From contig NC_050729.1 in the NCBI RefSeq assembly GCF_014133895.1, forward strand, positions 1,116,001-1,180,000: 64,000 nucleotides of DNA, in the 5' to 3' direction. Of the stretch, positions 20,001-28,878 are shown one piece after another. The notes below the pieces were generated by a model, which did not search any database, was not told where the DNA came from, and saw nothing but the letters and a program-made list of their open reading frames with translations. This stretch comes from Torulaspora globosa. Its lineage: Eukaryota > Ascomycota > Saccharomycetes > Saccharomycetales > Saccharomycetaceae. Each line of letters opens with the position of its first letter. Position 1 is the first letter of the stretch. The translations under genes and the position numbers were made by a program.

Positions 20001-20791
20001 ATCTGTTCTGAGCTTTCATTCGTATTGACGTATGTGAATGCACTTGATGCTGAGAATGAAGCATGCCTTTTCCTTCTCTTTGGCTTATTGGCCTCGATTT
20101 TCCGGTCCAAGTTCAGTAAGACCGATTGTGACTTACCGTCCGATGACATGCTTAAGTCGGTACCAACTGAATTGAGCGAAGAAGAGGAAGATGACGAAGC
20201 TGGTACCGCCAAGGCATAAGCAATCGGGCTGGCACTGGAGCCCATCTTCGCCATGGCGGCAGCCTCCCTGGCATCCTTCTTCAATTGAGCTGCTGTTCTA
20301 GCCAGGGGGTTGCTCGGTGTTGGCAAAATAGACTCCTTGTTTCCCACAACTTTGATGATGTGCTTATCTGGATCACTGTTGGCCACGCTATCGGACTCTG
20401 TCATATCTGCCAGCGAGCTGGAACTTGAGATATTGCTAAGTGGGTTGCTGCCAACCAGACTCCCATGTAGCTTGTGCTGATGTCTTAAGACAAGATCTCT
20501 CCGAGCAAAGCATCTCCCGCAGAAGACACATAAAAACGGCCTCTCATTGGTATGAGACCTCTGGTGTCTCTTGAGGTGCTCCTGTCTTACAAACCCTCTG
20601 GTACAGATGGGACAAAGATGGGGACGTGGCTTATCGGTCTTGATAGTTAGAGATTTCTTTGGTATTGGTAACAAACCGGCCTTTTCTGGCTGATTGACAG
20701 CCAAAGTAGCGGTCTCGATGTTCAAATTCGGGCTATCAGTAGCTTGATACGCGGGAGATAAATGCTGCCCTTCGGATTCAGAGAAAACCAT
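17084..20791 (-). CDS. RSF2: C2H2 zinc-finger transcription factor, RSF2/TDA9 ancestor
   Basis: 1235 residues. Two adjacent C2H2 fingers near the N-terminus: Cys60-Cys63-His76-His80 and Cys88-Cys91-His104-His109, joined by TNERPF, the Adr1/Rsf2-type arrangement. Residues ~110-600 are low-complexity and Ser/Asn-rich. From about 630 a fungal-specific transcription-factor middle region follows (NYVNLYQYEFHRYFPFIHLH). S. cerevisiae has two ohnologues, RSF2 on chromosome X and TDA9 on XIII; this single gene lies where both tracks meet, so it represents both. Known role of Rsf2: expression of respiratory and glycerol-growth genes. The 1.5 kb upstream region suggests complex regulation. Confidence 0.92.
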   Translation of the reverse strand: MVFSESEGQHLSPAYQATDSPNLNIETATLAVNQPEKAGLLPIPKKSLTIKTDKPRPHLCPICTRGFVRQEHLKRHQRSHTNERPFLCVFCGRCFARRDLVLRHQHKLHGSLVGSNPLSNISSSSSLADMTESDSVANSDPDKHIIKVVGNKESILPTPSNPLARTAAQLKKDAREAAAMAKMGSSASPIAYALAVPASSSSSSSLNSVGTDLSMSSDGKSQSVLLNLDRKIEANKPKRRKRHASFSASSAFTYVNTNESSEQMIKALESIKDVPHQVGFSTPQLTAQQLMDKAIESGVTDAELLNMPSEFYLDDFMPPEYHNDHDQKRKQDYFSLQPSIGGGKNGDGRKLNASFEQPPSLPMTPGAYLLHGTPSLTNFLTMGSTMGGAGGFAAISSSDSNLTSFKYQPFEQHSTFFEASPSEKSKNNTIGGQLQPSSSTNGLVDRPNSLEIQSHRTNHENAGEDQWFKELIHGPLQEPNFKLDFDHLNDIGFVDAFSNSSSSATPLLRENSAVNSFSPGFGHSPMSPNPTSALESGQLEYKSDESQGRSNLPRPSFGHKGSFSLGPTVSSMFTSRQRDLFKKSAESSGSYTSPSPRVSSSSESPLNDASRHRRGSKLKLFDEEFRNAIILEAKMRSELFPSLDELNNYVNLYQYEFHRYFPFIHLHTLVPSMTNYPIVLSMTMIGALYAFHSSHAMLLSNICWQRVKELLHELRSNHLTTPLWLIQSMILLTFFGIFSNDLDVTKGMSNKIMILIDLVKSTKLNMPLESLQTPPIESDHILEFQDNPEVLKRIRAEYNTPQQIRRNFDYFILAQARIRTCHTILLISNLFSSLVGLECMFHSIDLKCGVPCFHEVLFACEDATEWVNNLRKFRLVLDSKFSLIQLSNGEDYEHCLMYLSTGSPFYYENSKISFRTLLSMLISVHEKIFLERSTMRYETNEQMNEIKWRMTSRPIIDSMLKYWESIFLKSGGILACKEETIPYINANPVMRLIIPLHLFANIRKCLDLRYVINRIWLKDWEAMNRGLDNLCPDKDSLREASNYALGIIHFWVETVSVMRNAERTAIRTPISSITCILSSILIVSEHMRRVESWALKFDASDPQAPIINASDRITWLKSEKVLKKVEQHLLPKGYNSQSYAEFLRLQAKGALDVDVLDNDLAQQAMRPDTAIAETQEVIKKARLSSRSLYLGVRMLGDAPIWPIALLFAHALQARAIYNLKTNPVSLPTGSTKMPQ

Positions 20792-21656
20792 TGTTCTCGA
20801 GCTCGGAAACGGTATTCAAAGGCTTATGAGCCCAGATATCATCACCTGTAAAACTTCAGAGACTCTTGCCGCCGCTGGGACGACAACGTCAAAACTTTTT
20901 ACTGGAAAAAATGGCAGCAACGTAGCTCTCGTGTAGAGCCCTCGATTCACTATGAGTCAAGCAATCAGGATCAGCTTGATGATCTCTACCTCTATCGATA
21001 TGTCCATCATATTGTAGCATCTTTTTTACTCGCTGTACACGCTGAAAATTAGGATTACATATAACTAAGCCATTGATCGCAGTAAAAGGCCCAAACAGGT
21101 CTCTTGAAGCCCTCAATCTTGTGAAAGCAGCAAATCTGAAAGGTGCCACAACAAGTCAACGATCGTAGGGGCCATTTAGACGGTTTGGATCCGATCTCTG
21201 CCACTTCCGACTACTATTTAACAGCTAGAGCCCTCACTGGACGATCCTGGAAAACCGGGTAACCGGGGCGATTAGTATATAAAGGAGCTCGATTTCACAT
21301 TTCGAGTCCAGCACCGGAATTCGTTCTTGCTTCATTTCTTTCTAGAAGGCCAACTTTGTCCAAAAGTAATCCCCCGCTATAGACAGTACGATGAATAAAC
21401 CGTCTCATTTATTATAGTCGTGATAAGCGGTCGGAGAGAACAAAGTGGCATTTTTTAAGAACTCTTGTGGAAGATTGGACTTTTTCCAATACATGAGACC
21501 AGAGTGTCAGTAAATGCCCATATCCTTGTGCCAGCAGAGCCTGCTCCGTAGCTGAACCGCAGACGAGGGCTCCATGCTCTTCCTCAGATCAACTGAAATA
21601 AATTACAATTTTACGTAGCCTTGCATACCTGGTGGATAAATCGATATAGAAAGCAG
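20792..21656. other. Long upstream region of RSF2 with an orphan rightward promoter
   Basis: 865 bp without a credible ORF. It contains a Reb1-type CCGGGTAA at 21255-21262 and a TATA box TATATAAAG at 21276-21284 that would drive transcription rightward. The first ATG downstream (21390) opens only an 8-codon frame. Either a non-coding transcript starts here or the motif pair acts on RSF2 from a distance. Confidence 0.45.
21255..21284 (+). promoter_or_regulatory. Reb1-type site followed by consensus TATA box
   Basis: CCGGGTAA at 21255-21262 followed 13 bp later by TATATAAAG at 21276-21284. This is a classical strong yeast promoter arrangement pointing right, but no ATG-initiated gene follows within 1 kb on that strand. 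Confidence 0.5.
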
Positions 21657-21980
21657 TCACTTCGGGTTGGCAGAAGTAGGTGCTCGTATTACGTCGCTCG
21701 CCGTTTTGATCGAGTCGGCAGGGCCTGCAGCACTAGCTTGCGTGCTGCGTGTCGGGCTAGGCCTGGCATCGTGGTCTCTGGCGATCAACTTGTGACAACT
21801 TGGATCGTGGCCCTTGTGTTTTAGGTAGATATAATTGTGCAGCGCCATCAAGCCCCGGTATCGTAACTGTTGTATGTACGGATCTTCAGCCACGACCTCG
21901 CGGATCGCAAGACTGTCTGGCTCGAACTCAACATATAGATGCTTATATACGTGCTTTCCCGCCCCTTTTGTGAGATTCAA
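21657..21980 (-). CDS. Hypothetical 107-residue protein (uncertain)
   Basis: ATG-started frame of 107 residues in the gap between RSF2 and EFM3. I do not recognise it. The first ~70 residues (MNLTKGAGKHVYKHLYVEFE, then YIQQLRYRGLMALHNYIYLK) have a plausible folded composition with an aromatic-rich helix; the last ~40 are Ser/Thr/Ala/Arg-rich. No signal peptide or membrane span. An AGGGG stress-type element occurs ~205 bp upstream (22187-22191). The S. cerevisiae chromosome X interval has only a dubious ORF. It may be a lineage-specific gene or a chance frame in GC-rich DNA. Confidence 0.35.
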   Translation of the reverse strand: MNLTKGAGKHVYKHLYVEFEPDSLAIREVVAEDPYIQQLRYRGLMALHNYIYLKHKGHDPSCHKLIARDHDARPSPTRSTQASAAGPADSIKTASDVIRAPTSANPK

Positions 21981-22340
21981 ACAGTCGCTCGACTATCGCA
22001 CTAATGCTACGTCCGATCGAACGCTCTGTTTCCTTTACTACGTCCCTATTATCGCGTCCCGGGCGCAGCTGTCGCTCCCATCGTTCCCGCTAAACTGCAG
22101 CGAATGTGCCGGCTAAACGAGCTGGATCCCACCCGCTGATCAGCTGCGTCGTCGATGGCGCGCCGTCACCAGCAGAGGTGTTTAAGGGGCCTTGAAGCTT
22201 TGCAGACAGGGTCTCTGTCGAATGGCGTGATGAGGAATTTTTGTCTTGGCTTTGTGCGGAAAAACTTTAATCCGGGATCTTTTCAGAAATTTCCTATGCA
22301 GGAAATTTTCGGAGAAACTTTTCTGCGGTAGATGCAGCCA

Positions 22341-23396
22341 TTAATTGCGTTGCTGTATTTGATAAATCCTGATGGCCGACAGCAACGGTCTGGACATCAG
22401 TGAGTCCAGCACTGAGTCATCACCCGATTGAATATCCGACACGACGCGGCAATCGAGTCCTAGGGACGCGAGACAGTTTTCGAATGCAGCAGTTGTCTCT
22501 TCATTTCTCACTGTAGCGGACACCAGGCACGCCTTGCACGTTCTGTATGACAAACATTCCCGAATGCATTGGCATAGGTCTGGGATGACCGTGGAATCGT
22601 ATGTAACGTCAGCTGCGACGACTAGATCGATGTCGTCCGGTATCGCGTCCTCGTTCCACCATAACCGTCGGAAGTCCACTTTGGAGGTATCGATTTCGTT
22701 CAATTGAAAATTGCGAGCGAGCTGCGTCGTAAGCTGCGAGTCGCCATCCGTGACGTAGACTTTATCGAGCCGATCCGGATATTTCAGGCAAAGTGCTGCG
22801 CTCACGAGACCCGTGCCGGCGCCCAGTTCTAGAACTCGGGATTTTTCAGCGATGAAGTTGAATTCCTGCGAAGTCAGGTAGACAGCCAGATATAATGCAG
22901 CCTCCCACGTTCTGAAGCCGGTGGTGCCCGATGCGCTGATGAGATACGGCTTCTCCTCGATCTTGACTTTTACATCCTGTGCGATGGGATACTGTATCAC
23001 ATCTTTGGTCGTAGGTGCCGGCTGGGCGACGCCCAGCAGGGCAACGTATTTCTCGTAGAGCCATTCGGAGAGCCACACGTCGTTGGCGGGCAGCACTGTG
23101 ATCCCGACTCCGGAGTCCTCCTCGTCGAATATATCGAAGTTGTCTACCAAGGCCTTGACGACGGTCTTGGCATAGAACGGGTTCCTCGACTCGACGATTT
23201 GCAGCTCATTGACGAAGTCGTCCATATGAACCTGGAAACCCTGCGACTTGCGCAAAAAATCCACCAAACGGCCCGCCGGCGTCCGTTGATGGATCCTATC
23301 ATAGAACGCCTGCTCAATGGATCTCATTTTCTTAACACCGTTCGCATTCATGTTACCGGTGTATCTAACGATGCTACTGTTATAACGAGGCGTCAT
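22341..23396 (-). CDS. EFM3: Elongation factor 2 lysine methyltransferase Efm3
   Basis: 351 residues from the first Met; Met16 (23351) and Met24 (23327) are also possible starts. The first leaves only 42 bp to the DAL2 stop, so an internal start may be the real one. Seven-beta-strand methyltransferase of the METTL21/FAM86 group: motif I VLELGAGTGLVSAAL, then VYVTDGDSQL, then DLVVAADVTYD. The N-terminal FAM86-like helical part is recognisable (FLRKSQGFQVHMDDFVNEL). Known role: methylation of a lysine of eEF2 (Lys509 in S. cerevisiae). Follows RSF2 as on chromosome X. Confidence 0.9.
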   Translation of the reverse strand: MTPRYNSSIVRYTGNMNANGVKKMRSIEQAFYDRIHQRTPAGRLVDFLRKSQGFQVHMDDFVNELQIVESRNPFYAKTVVKALVDNFDIFDEEDSGVGITVLPANDVWLSEWLYEKYVALLGVAQPAPTTKDVIQYPIAQDVKVKIEEKPYLISASGTTGFRTWEAALYLAVYLTSQEFNFIAEKSRVLELGAGTGLVSAALCLKYPDRLDKVYVTDGDSQLTTQLARNFQLNEIDTSKVDFRRLWWNEDAIPDDIDLVVAADVTYDSTVIPDLCQCIRECLSYRTCKACLVSATVRNEETTAAFENCLASLGLDCRVVSDIQSGDDSVLDSLMSRPLLSAIRIYQIQQRN

Positions 23397-23438
23397 CGCG
23401 CAATGACACTTATCGAACTACACAACAATACACAGGAT

Positions 23439-24452
23439 TCAACGGCCCCACGCTCTTATCCTCTTGACACCGCCATCAGGGATGATGGTGAGCTTTAAGT
23501 GCGTCAGCTCCACGTCCCGCTTGACTTCGAACTCGTGCTCTTTGTCTGGGCCCGTCTTCGACTTTCCCACCAGTTCTATCCACTCAGCACCAAGCCCGTT
23601 CGAGCCCTCTACCCTGACGTACTGCGGGAAGTTGCCCCTGAAATGAGCCGTGTCAACCACCACACGGTCCAGATATCTCGTGCGCCGTCCCAGCTGTACG
23701 ATCACCCAGTCGACGTGACCGGGCTCCCGAGACCTCTTCGTCTCCCATCCATCGGACATGTCGTGGCCACGACCAGGAAGCAGAAGATTATCTGCAGACC
23801 CATAGTGCTGATCCGACACGGCTATCGCTACAGCGCCGTTGCACACGCTCGCCAGGTCCAGCAGCTCAGAAATGTCCCCCGCCGCCTGCGCGGGCGATAC
23901 CACCTTCCCGTACAGCCTGAACCGTGCGATCCCGCCGTCGGGATACATCTTCAGCTTGACATGCGTGAACTTGTCGCCGGTGAGACCCGCCTTCCGCAGG
24001 AAGAAGTGCCTCTGTGACGGCCCACACGCGAACTTGTCCGCAACTGTCACCCAGCGGGCGTCATCCTCGGCCACATCCTCCGCCTGCTCGTCGTACAGGG
24101 CCTCCACCGCCACGTATGGAGCGTGGTTCCCGTCAAAGAACGCCGTGTCGACCTCGCCGCCCACAACATGCGCCGCAGCGACCCCCATCCGCAGAATAAC
24201 CCAGTCGTACGCATTCTCGTTGTGTCTACGGGTCTCCCAGCCATCGTACCACGCTCCAGCGTGCGTGAACCGAGTAGCATCTCTTACCGGAGCCCTCGGC
24301 TGGATCAGGTTCTCAGCCGCCGCAAACCACTCGTCTGAGCAACACACCACACGGCCCCCCAGCTTGGCACCAATAACATCCACACAGTGGTACTCGGAGG
24401 CCACCGTCCTGGCAAACTCCGTCTCTGAACTACACAACACAACGCTCGACAT
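23439..24452 (-). CDS. DAL2: Allantoicase
   Basis: 337 residues (S. cerevisiae Dal2 is 343). Hydrolyses allantoate to ureidoglycolate and urea in purine-nitrogen use. Two homologous beta-sandwich repeats are clear: AWYDGWETRRHNEN and LKMYPDGGIARFRLYG in the first, and DMSDGWETKRSREPGHVDW and LTIIPDGGVKRIRAWG in the second. In S. cerevisiae this gene sits in the chromosome IX DAL cluster; here it is alone among unrelated housekeeping genes, the scattered pre-cluster state. A single GATAA occurs at about 24575. Codon third positions look strongly G/C-biased compared with the rest of the window. Confidence 0.95.
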   Translation of the reverse strand: MSSVVLCSSETEFARTVASEYHCVDVIGAKLGGRVVCCSDEWFAAAENLIQPRAPVRDATRFTHAGAWYDGWETRRHNENAYDWVILRMGVAAAHVVGGEVDTAFFDGNHAPYVAVEALYDEQAEDVAEDDARWVTVADKFACGPSQRHFFLRKAGLTGDKFTHVKLKMYPDGGIARFRLYGKVVSPAQAAGDISELLDLASVCNGAVAIAVSDQHYGSADNLLLPGRGHDMSDGWETKRSREPGHVDWVIVQLGRRTRYLDRVVVDTAHFRGNFPQYVRVEGSNGLGAEWIELVGKSKTGPDKEHEFEVKRDVELTHLKLTIIPDGGVKRIRAWGR

Positions 24453-24839
24453 CGCGTCCTGCTACAACTACACAGACAAGTCCCACACGCCACCACAAGC
24501 ACCGCTGGTCCTTCCTACAACCCTACAGCACTCTTATACCACACCTAGATGGCTCACCGGGGACCTCCTATGGCTGATAACCTGCCTATACGTATCTCGC
24601 CGAAGGCCGTCTGTGAAATATCACTCTCGACGAGCCAATGGTAAATTCTGGGTTTCTCACTGAGCGAGCAGGTCGAGTCCTCGACTCTGGTAGTCGCTCT
24701 GGGAACAGCAGTTGATGGCCAGGAAGCAAGCGAGTCGGAGGAAAGAGCGTGTGCTGTGGGCATTGAAAGAGGTGATAGGAGCTGTGGTAGTGGAAGGTGT
24801 CGATTGTAGTCTTGTTAGAGACCCAATTGAGCAATTGAG

Positions 24840-25019
24840 ATGTTGAAGAAATTCCCAACACCTGTGTTGAAGCCATACTGGCCTTTCTTTGTAGGCGGGG
24901 CCGTCATGTACTACACCTTTGGCAAGGTTGCGAACCTGTCTGCTAACTCTGAAGAGTTTATCAACGATCCAAGGAACCCGAGGTTTGCCCGCGGCGAAAA
25001 ACCCGTCGAGTTGAAGTGA
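24840..25019 (+). CDS. ATP18: Mitochondrial F1Fo ATP synthase subunit i/j
   Basis: 59 residues, the same as S. cerevisiae Atp18. It begins MLKKFPTPVLKPYWPFFVGG and ends with the very conserved EFINDPRNPRFARGEK. One membrane span at about residues 14-31. Known role: small Fo subunit of the inner-membrane ATP synthase that supports dimerisation and stability. Shares a 387 bp divergent promoter with DAL2. In S. cerevisiae it lies at YML081C-A, next to the RSF2 ohnologue TDA9, so its presence here is expected from synteny. Confidence 0.95.
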   Translation: MLKKFPTPVLKPYWPFFVGGAVMYYTFGKVANLSANSEEFINDPRNPRFARGEKPVELK

Positions 25020-25101
25020 GTGAACGGTAGATGGGCTGGCTCTCTGTGGCAATGAGTTGTCTATATAACGATATATATTCAAAAAGGAATAGTATGATGT
25101 G

Positions 25102-27036
25102 TTATGCGAGGAGGGCCTTGTCGATGGCGTCCTGGAAGACTTGACAGAGGTAGTTCTTGTTTTCGAGCCCGACGCTGACTCTGACGAGCGAGCGCTCGAC
25201 ACCGTAGCGGGCAACTTGGTCGAGCTCGCGGTAGTGGGCCAGGATGGCGTAGGGACAGGCGAGGGTGAAGTTTGTTCCGAGGGAGGGGCCCTTGCAGAGG
25301 TGCAGGGCGTCGAAGAATGCGCGGGCCTGCTCGAGGCGGTAGAAAGTCAGCGAGAAAAGGCCGCCGTAGCCGCCGTCGGCCTTGCAGCGGACGGCGTCGT
25401 AGTGGAGCTTGGTCTCCCTGGAGGTCAAACTGGGGTAGAAGATCTTCTTGAACAGCTTCCCGCTCTGCGGGATCAGGACGTTCTGCAGCAGACACTCTGT
25501 GTTGCGGTTGATCTTGATGGTTCGCTGGACAAAGTCGCGGGAGTTCCGCTCGAGGGCCAGAGCGTCCTCGCACCACAGATGGTCCTCGTACTCGCCGTTG
25601 GCGAGCAGGAACGTTTGTGCGAAGCGGTACAGCTTGCTCTGCGGATTCAGCACCATCGAGCCCGCGATCACGTTGGAATCGCCGCTGAAGATCTTGGTCA
25701 GTGAGCTGCACACGATGTCTGCGTGCGGGAGCACGTCGATGTTGACGAATCCTCCCGCGGTCTCATCGACCACGATGAAGAAGCCGTACAGATCGGCGAG
25801 TCGTCTGAGCTCGACCAGGTCGCCCATCTTCAGAAGTGGGTTTGACGGCGTCTCCATGAACACCGCAAGGATTTGCTCGCCGGACTGCAGGATGCTTTTC
25901 AGCTCCTCCATCGACGAGGAGTCACCGTGGCCTAGGAAGTGGGTGTGGTTGAATTTTTGAAGTATACTGAGCGTATCTGTGTAGGGGAACCCGAACATGA
26001 CCGTCTTCTTGTATGGCGGACCGTACCCGACCAGGTATGATGCTGGCGATGGCGAGTGATTCTCTGTGTTGGCCGCGGCCCCGCTGGCGCTGCTGAATCT
26101 TGATCTACTGACTCGCTGGGAATCGTAGTGCAACAGCAGACGGTGTGCTGTGAAGATGGATGCCATACCGCTCGGGAACAAGAACACATCCTTGTCGGGA
26201 TTTACCTCTAGACCGCGCCGCCTGTCACTTTCGATGTCCTGCACATCGATTATCTCGCTGGCCACGGTGTCGCTTTGCTCAATAGTCTCTACAACTGTCG
26301 ACTCTGTCGCCACGACATGTTCCTGTGGCGCCACGTCCTCGCTAGAGCCCTCCTCGACAACTTTCGTTGCGATGCGCTTCTTGATCAGCTGCTTCGCCTG
26401 GTCTGCAAAGGAGAGATCCAGGCTCCTGCCGAATCTGGTCTCGATAAACTCTTCCTCACTGCGAGTCCCGCCAACGTCTTCCCCAGCCTCGCGGGAGACA
26501 TCCGCAGTCCTACTAGACCTCTCAACAATAAAGAGCTCGTGCAACACGTACTCTGCGAATCTACTGGATATGATTTCGCCCGTGTGCTGCCAGTACTGCT
26601 TCATCAACGGGTAGTATTCTTTGGCCACAAACACTACGGCAATCTTGCATTCTCTCTTCCACTTTGCCTCTTCGGCATTGATAGGTTTCGTGGTAGCCAG
26701 CTGCAAGATACGTACTTTGGGAGCTGGCAGCTCTGAAAACACAGTAGGAGCTTTCACAGCTATGAACTCTCTACACCTCTTGGCAACACTGTACGATGGG
26801 AAGCACAGACACGTCTCGCTCTCTTTGGCATACTTATCGCTCAGAACCTCACATAACCTAGCAATGGATTTATGAATGAAAAACCTTGGATATCCCGTAC
26901 TCATCACATCCACTACAGCGGGATCTGCCTCTTCATAGCCCACCGTAGCTTCCCATGTTGGCAGACACACCGAAACCGCATGTTTAGTGTTTGGTGGAAT
27001 CGATTCACCAATCTTCGACGAAATTGTGGAGCTCAT
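25102..27036 (-). CDS. STR2: Cystathionine gamma-synthase (STR2 / YML082W ancestor)
   Basis: 644 residues (S. cerevisiae Str2 is 639). PLP enzyme of the Cys/Met-metabolism family with the long fungal N-terminal region (~270 residues, less conserved, acidic middle). The catalytic part starts near FLFPSGMASIFTAHR; the PLP-binding lysine is Lys448 in SSLTKIFSGDSNV, and GFFIVVDETAGGF carries the aspartate that binds the pyridine nitrogen. Known role: cystathionine from O-acetylhomoserine and cysteine in transsulfuration. Divergent from MNS1 across 194 bp, as on chromosome X. Confidence 0.93.
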   Translation of the reverse strand: MSSTISSKIGESIPPNTKHAVSVCLPTWEATVGYEEADPAVVDVMSTGYPRFFIHKSIARLCEVLSDKYAKESETCLCFPSYSVAKRCREFIAVKAPTVFSELPAPKVRILQLATTKPINAEEAKWKRECKIAVVFVAKEYYPLMKQYWQHTGEIISSRFAEYVLHELFIVERSSRTADVSREAGEDVGGTRSEEEFIETRFGRSLDLSFADQAKQLIKKRIATKVVEEGSSEDVAPQEHVVATESTVVETIEQSDTVASEIIDVQDIESDRRRGLEVNPDKDVFLFPSGMASIFTAHRLLLHYDSQRVSRSRFSSASGAAANTENHSPSPASYLVGYGPPYKKTVMFGFPYTDTLSILQKFNHTHFLGHGDSSSMEELKSILQSGEQILAVFMETPSNPLLKMGDLVELRRLADLYGFFIVVDETAGGFVNIDVLPHADIVCSSLTKIFSGDSNVIAGSMVLNPQSKLYRFAQTFLLANGEYEDHLWCEDALALERNSRDFVQRTIKINRNTECLLQNVLIPQSGKLFKKIFYPSLTSRETKLHYDAVRCKADGGYGGLFSLTFYRLEQARAFFDALHLCKGPSLGTNFTLACPYAILAHYRELDQVARYGVERSLVRVSVGLENKNYLCQVFQDAIDKALLA

Positions 27037-27230
27037 TGAGCAGCAAATACTTCAGCAGGTCTGGGAACCTGCTCTTGGCTGACTGGTTGACCAGTAGTGC
27101 TCTTATCCATCGTATCCTGCTAATAGAAGTGAAAAATCATCGAGAACGGACCACTTCGAGCCTTATTGAGAAGCCTAACAGCGACCACATAGACCTCTGG
27201 AGGTCCCTCAGGCGGTTCAGACGACCGAAT

Positions 27231-28868
27231 ATGTTTCATAAAGGAGTGTTTGGAGCGCTGGTGGCATGCTTGATCGCTTTCTACTATCTTGTTGTTGAAC
27301 AGAGGGGCGAACAGTCGCTGTACACTACTTCGGAGGCTGTAAGGACCGAGATAGAGACTGTTTTCCTGGAAACATGGAGAGATTACTCCTCCAATGGCTG
27401 GCCGTATGATGTGTATTCGCCGCTGGGCCACTCGAAACGCAACATGCCTCCTTCGGGCGATCCGATGGGGTGGATCATAGTGGATGCCCTGGACTCGATG
27501 TTCATGATGTACAATAGCTCGTCTGTACATAAGAACGAGCTCCTGAAGGGTATACTGGAGGCTCAGGTCTGGATTGATAATGAGCTTTCATATGAAATCG
27601 ATGCAGAGGTGAACATTTTCGAGACGACCATTAGAATGCTCGGCGGACTGCTGTCTGCTCACTACTATGCAAGCGAACTGAGAATTGGAAATCCGAGAGT
27701 GTACCTGAGGAAGGCTGTTGATCTATGCGACCGACTGGCTCTGGCGTTCGAAAAGTCCGAGAGCGGGATACCATACTCTAGTGTTAATCTGCAAACGGGC
27801 GAAGCCATCAAGAATCATGTCGACGACGGAGCTTCGTCCACGGCGGAGTTTACTACGTTGCAGATGGAGTTCAAATATCTGTCGTACCTCACCGGGAATT
27901 CAACATACTGGAAATTAGCCGAGAACGTTTATCCTGCGCTTTACAAAGAGAACGATTTGCTTGATAGATACCACGGATTGGCTCCGATATATACGTACCC
28001 AGACTCGGGTCGGTTTATGGGGCAGAATATCAGGTTTGGATCTCGAGGAGACTCGTTTTATGAGTATCTTTTGAAGCAGTATCTTCTAACGCACGAAAAA
28101 TTGTACTATGATCTTTATCGCCAGTCGATGGAGGGAATGAAGGCCTTCCTCGTCAGCCAGTCAAGTCCTAGCAAGTTCGCCTACATCGGGGAGAAGCCGC
28201 ACGGTCTCATGAATGCCTTAGACCCCAAGATGGACCACCTGGTCTGTTTTATGGGGGGCCTCCTCGCAATGGGAGCCACCGAGGGCCAGAACATCAATAA
28301 GGCACGCCGATCGCTCTCGTGGAATAGCCAGAAGGAGGAAGACTGGAGATTGGCTCAAGATCTCACGCATACCTGCTACCAAATGTATCACCAGTCTCCA
28401 TCGGGGTTAGCACCGGAGATCGTGGTATTTAATGACGGCAGAGCTATTCCAGACAACGCTTGGCTCTCGCCTTCTGGTGATTTTTACGTGAAACCGGCAG
28501 ACAGACATAACCTGCAAAGACCAGAGACGGTTGAGTCCATTATGTTCCTCTACCATCTGACGAAAGACGATAAATACCGTCAGTGGGGTTACGAGATATT
28601 TTCCAGCTTCGCAAATAACACCTGCGAGTTCTCAGCGGACTCGCAAAAGCTCTATCTCTCACTAAAAGACTGCATCGATTTGCCAACAGTCAAGAGCGAC
28701 AACATTGAGAGTTTCTGGCTCGCAGAGACACTCAAATACCTACATCTTCTGTTCCAGGACGATGTCGATCTAACCAGAGTAGTCTTTAATACCGAGGCTC
28801 ATCCATTCCCAACTTTCGAGCCTGAAAGGATGCGCGAACTGGGTTTGCGCACGGGCTGGTCTCCATAA
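27231..28868 (+). CDS. MNS1: ER alpha-1,2-mannosidase
   Basis: 545 residues from the ATG at 27231 (S. cerevisiae Mns1 is 549). Upstream in-frame codons back to 26991 lie in the STR2 promoter and 5' end and are not used. Type II membrane protein: short cytosolic tail, then GVFGALVACLIAFYYLVV. GH47 catalytic domain: VETFLETWRDY-type start, DALDSMFMMYNSS, ETTIRMLGGLLSAHYY, GDSFYEYLLKQYLLT, MDHLVCFMGGLLAMG, HNLQRPETVESIMFLY, and the terminal FNTEAHPFPTF, whose Thr coordinates calcium in the family. Trims Man9 to Man8B on N-glycans in the ER, marking glycoproteins for folding control and degradation. Its stop is only 10 bp from the convergent CTF8 stop. Confidence 0.95.
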   Translation: MFHKGVFGALVACLIAFYYLVVEQRGEQSLYTTSEAVRTEIETVFLETWRDYSSNGWPYDVYSPLGHSKRNMPPSGDPMGWIIVDALDSMFMMYNSSSVHKNELLKGILEAQVWIDNELSYEIDAEVNIFETTIRMLGGLLSAHYYASELRIGNPRVYLRKAVDLCDRLALAFEKSESGIPYSSVNLQTGEAIKNHVDDGASSTAEFTTLQMEFKYLSYLTGNSTYWKLAENVYPALYKENDLLDRYHGLAPIYTYPDSGRFMGQNIRFGSRGDSFYEYLLKQYLLTHEKLYYDLYRQSMEGMKAFLVSQSSPSKFAYIGEKPHGLMNALDPKMDHLVCFMGGLLAMGATEGQNINKARRSLSWNSQKEEDWRLAQDLTHTCYQMYHQSPSGLAPEIVVFNDGRAIPDNAWLSPSGDFYVKPADRHNLQRPETVESIMFLYHLTKDDKYRQWGYEIFSSFANNTCEFSADSQKLYLSLKDCIDLPTVKSDNIESFWLAETLKYLHLLFQDDVDLTRVVFNTEAHPFPTFEPERMRELGLRTGWSP

Positions 28869-28878
28869 AGCTTACACC

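Noticed and set aside
20889..21149. 86-codon minus-strand frame upstream of RSF2
   Set aside because: Within the RSF2 promoter region, no similarity, composition like intergenic DNA.
23499..24663. Plus-strand frames of 172 and 274 codons over DAL2 and its promoter
   Set aside because: The minus strand is clearly allantoicase along its whole length; these frames show no family resemblance.
26150..26736. Two ~150-codon frames antisense to STR2
   Set aside because: Lie inside the GC-rich STR2 coding region, where long shadow frames are expected.
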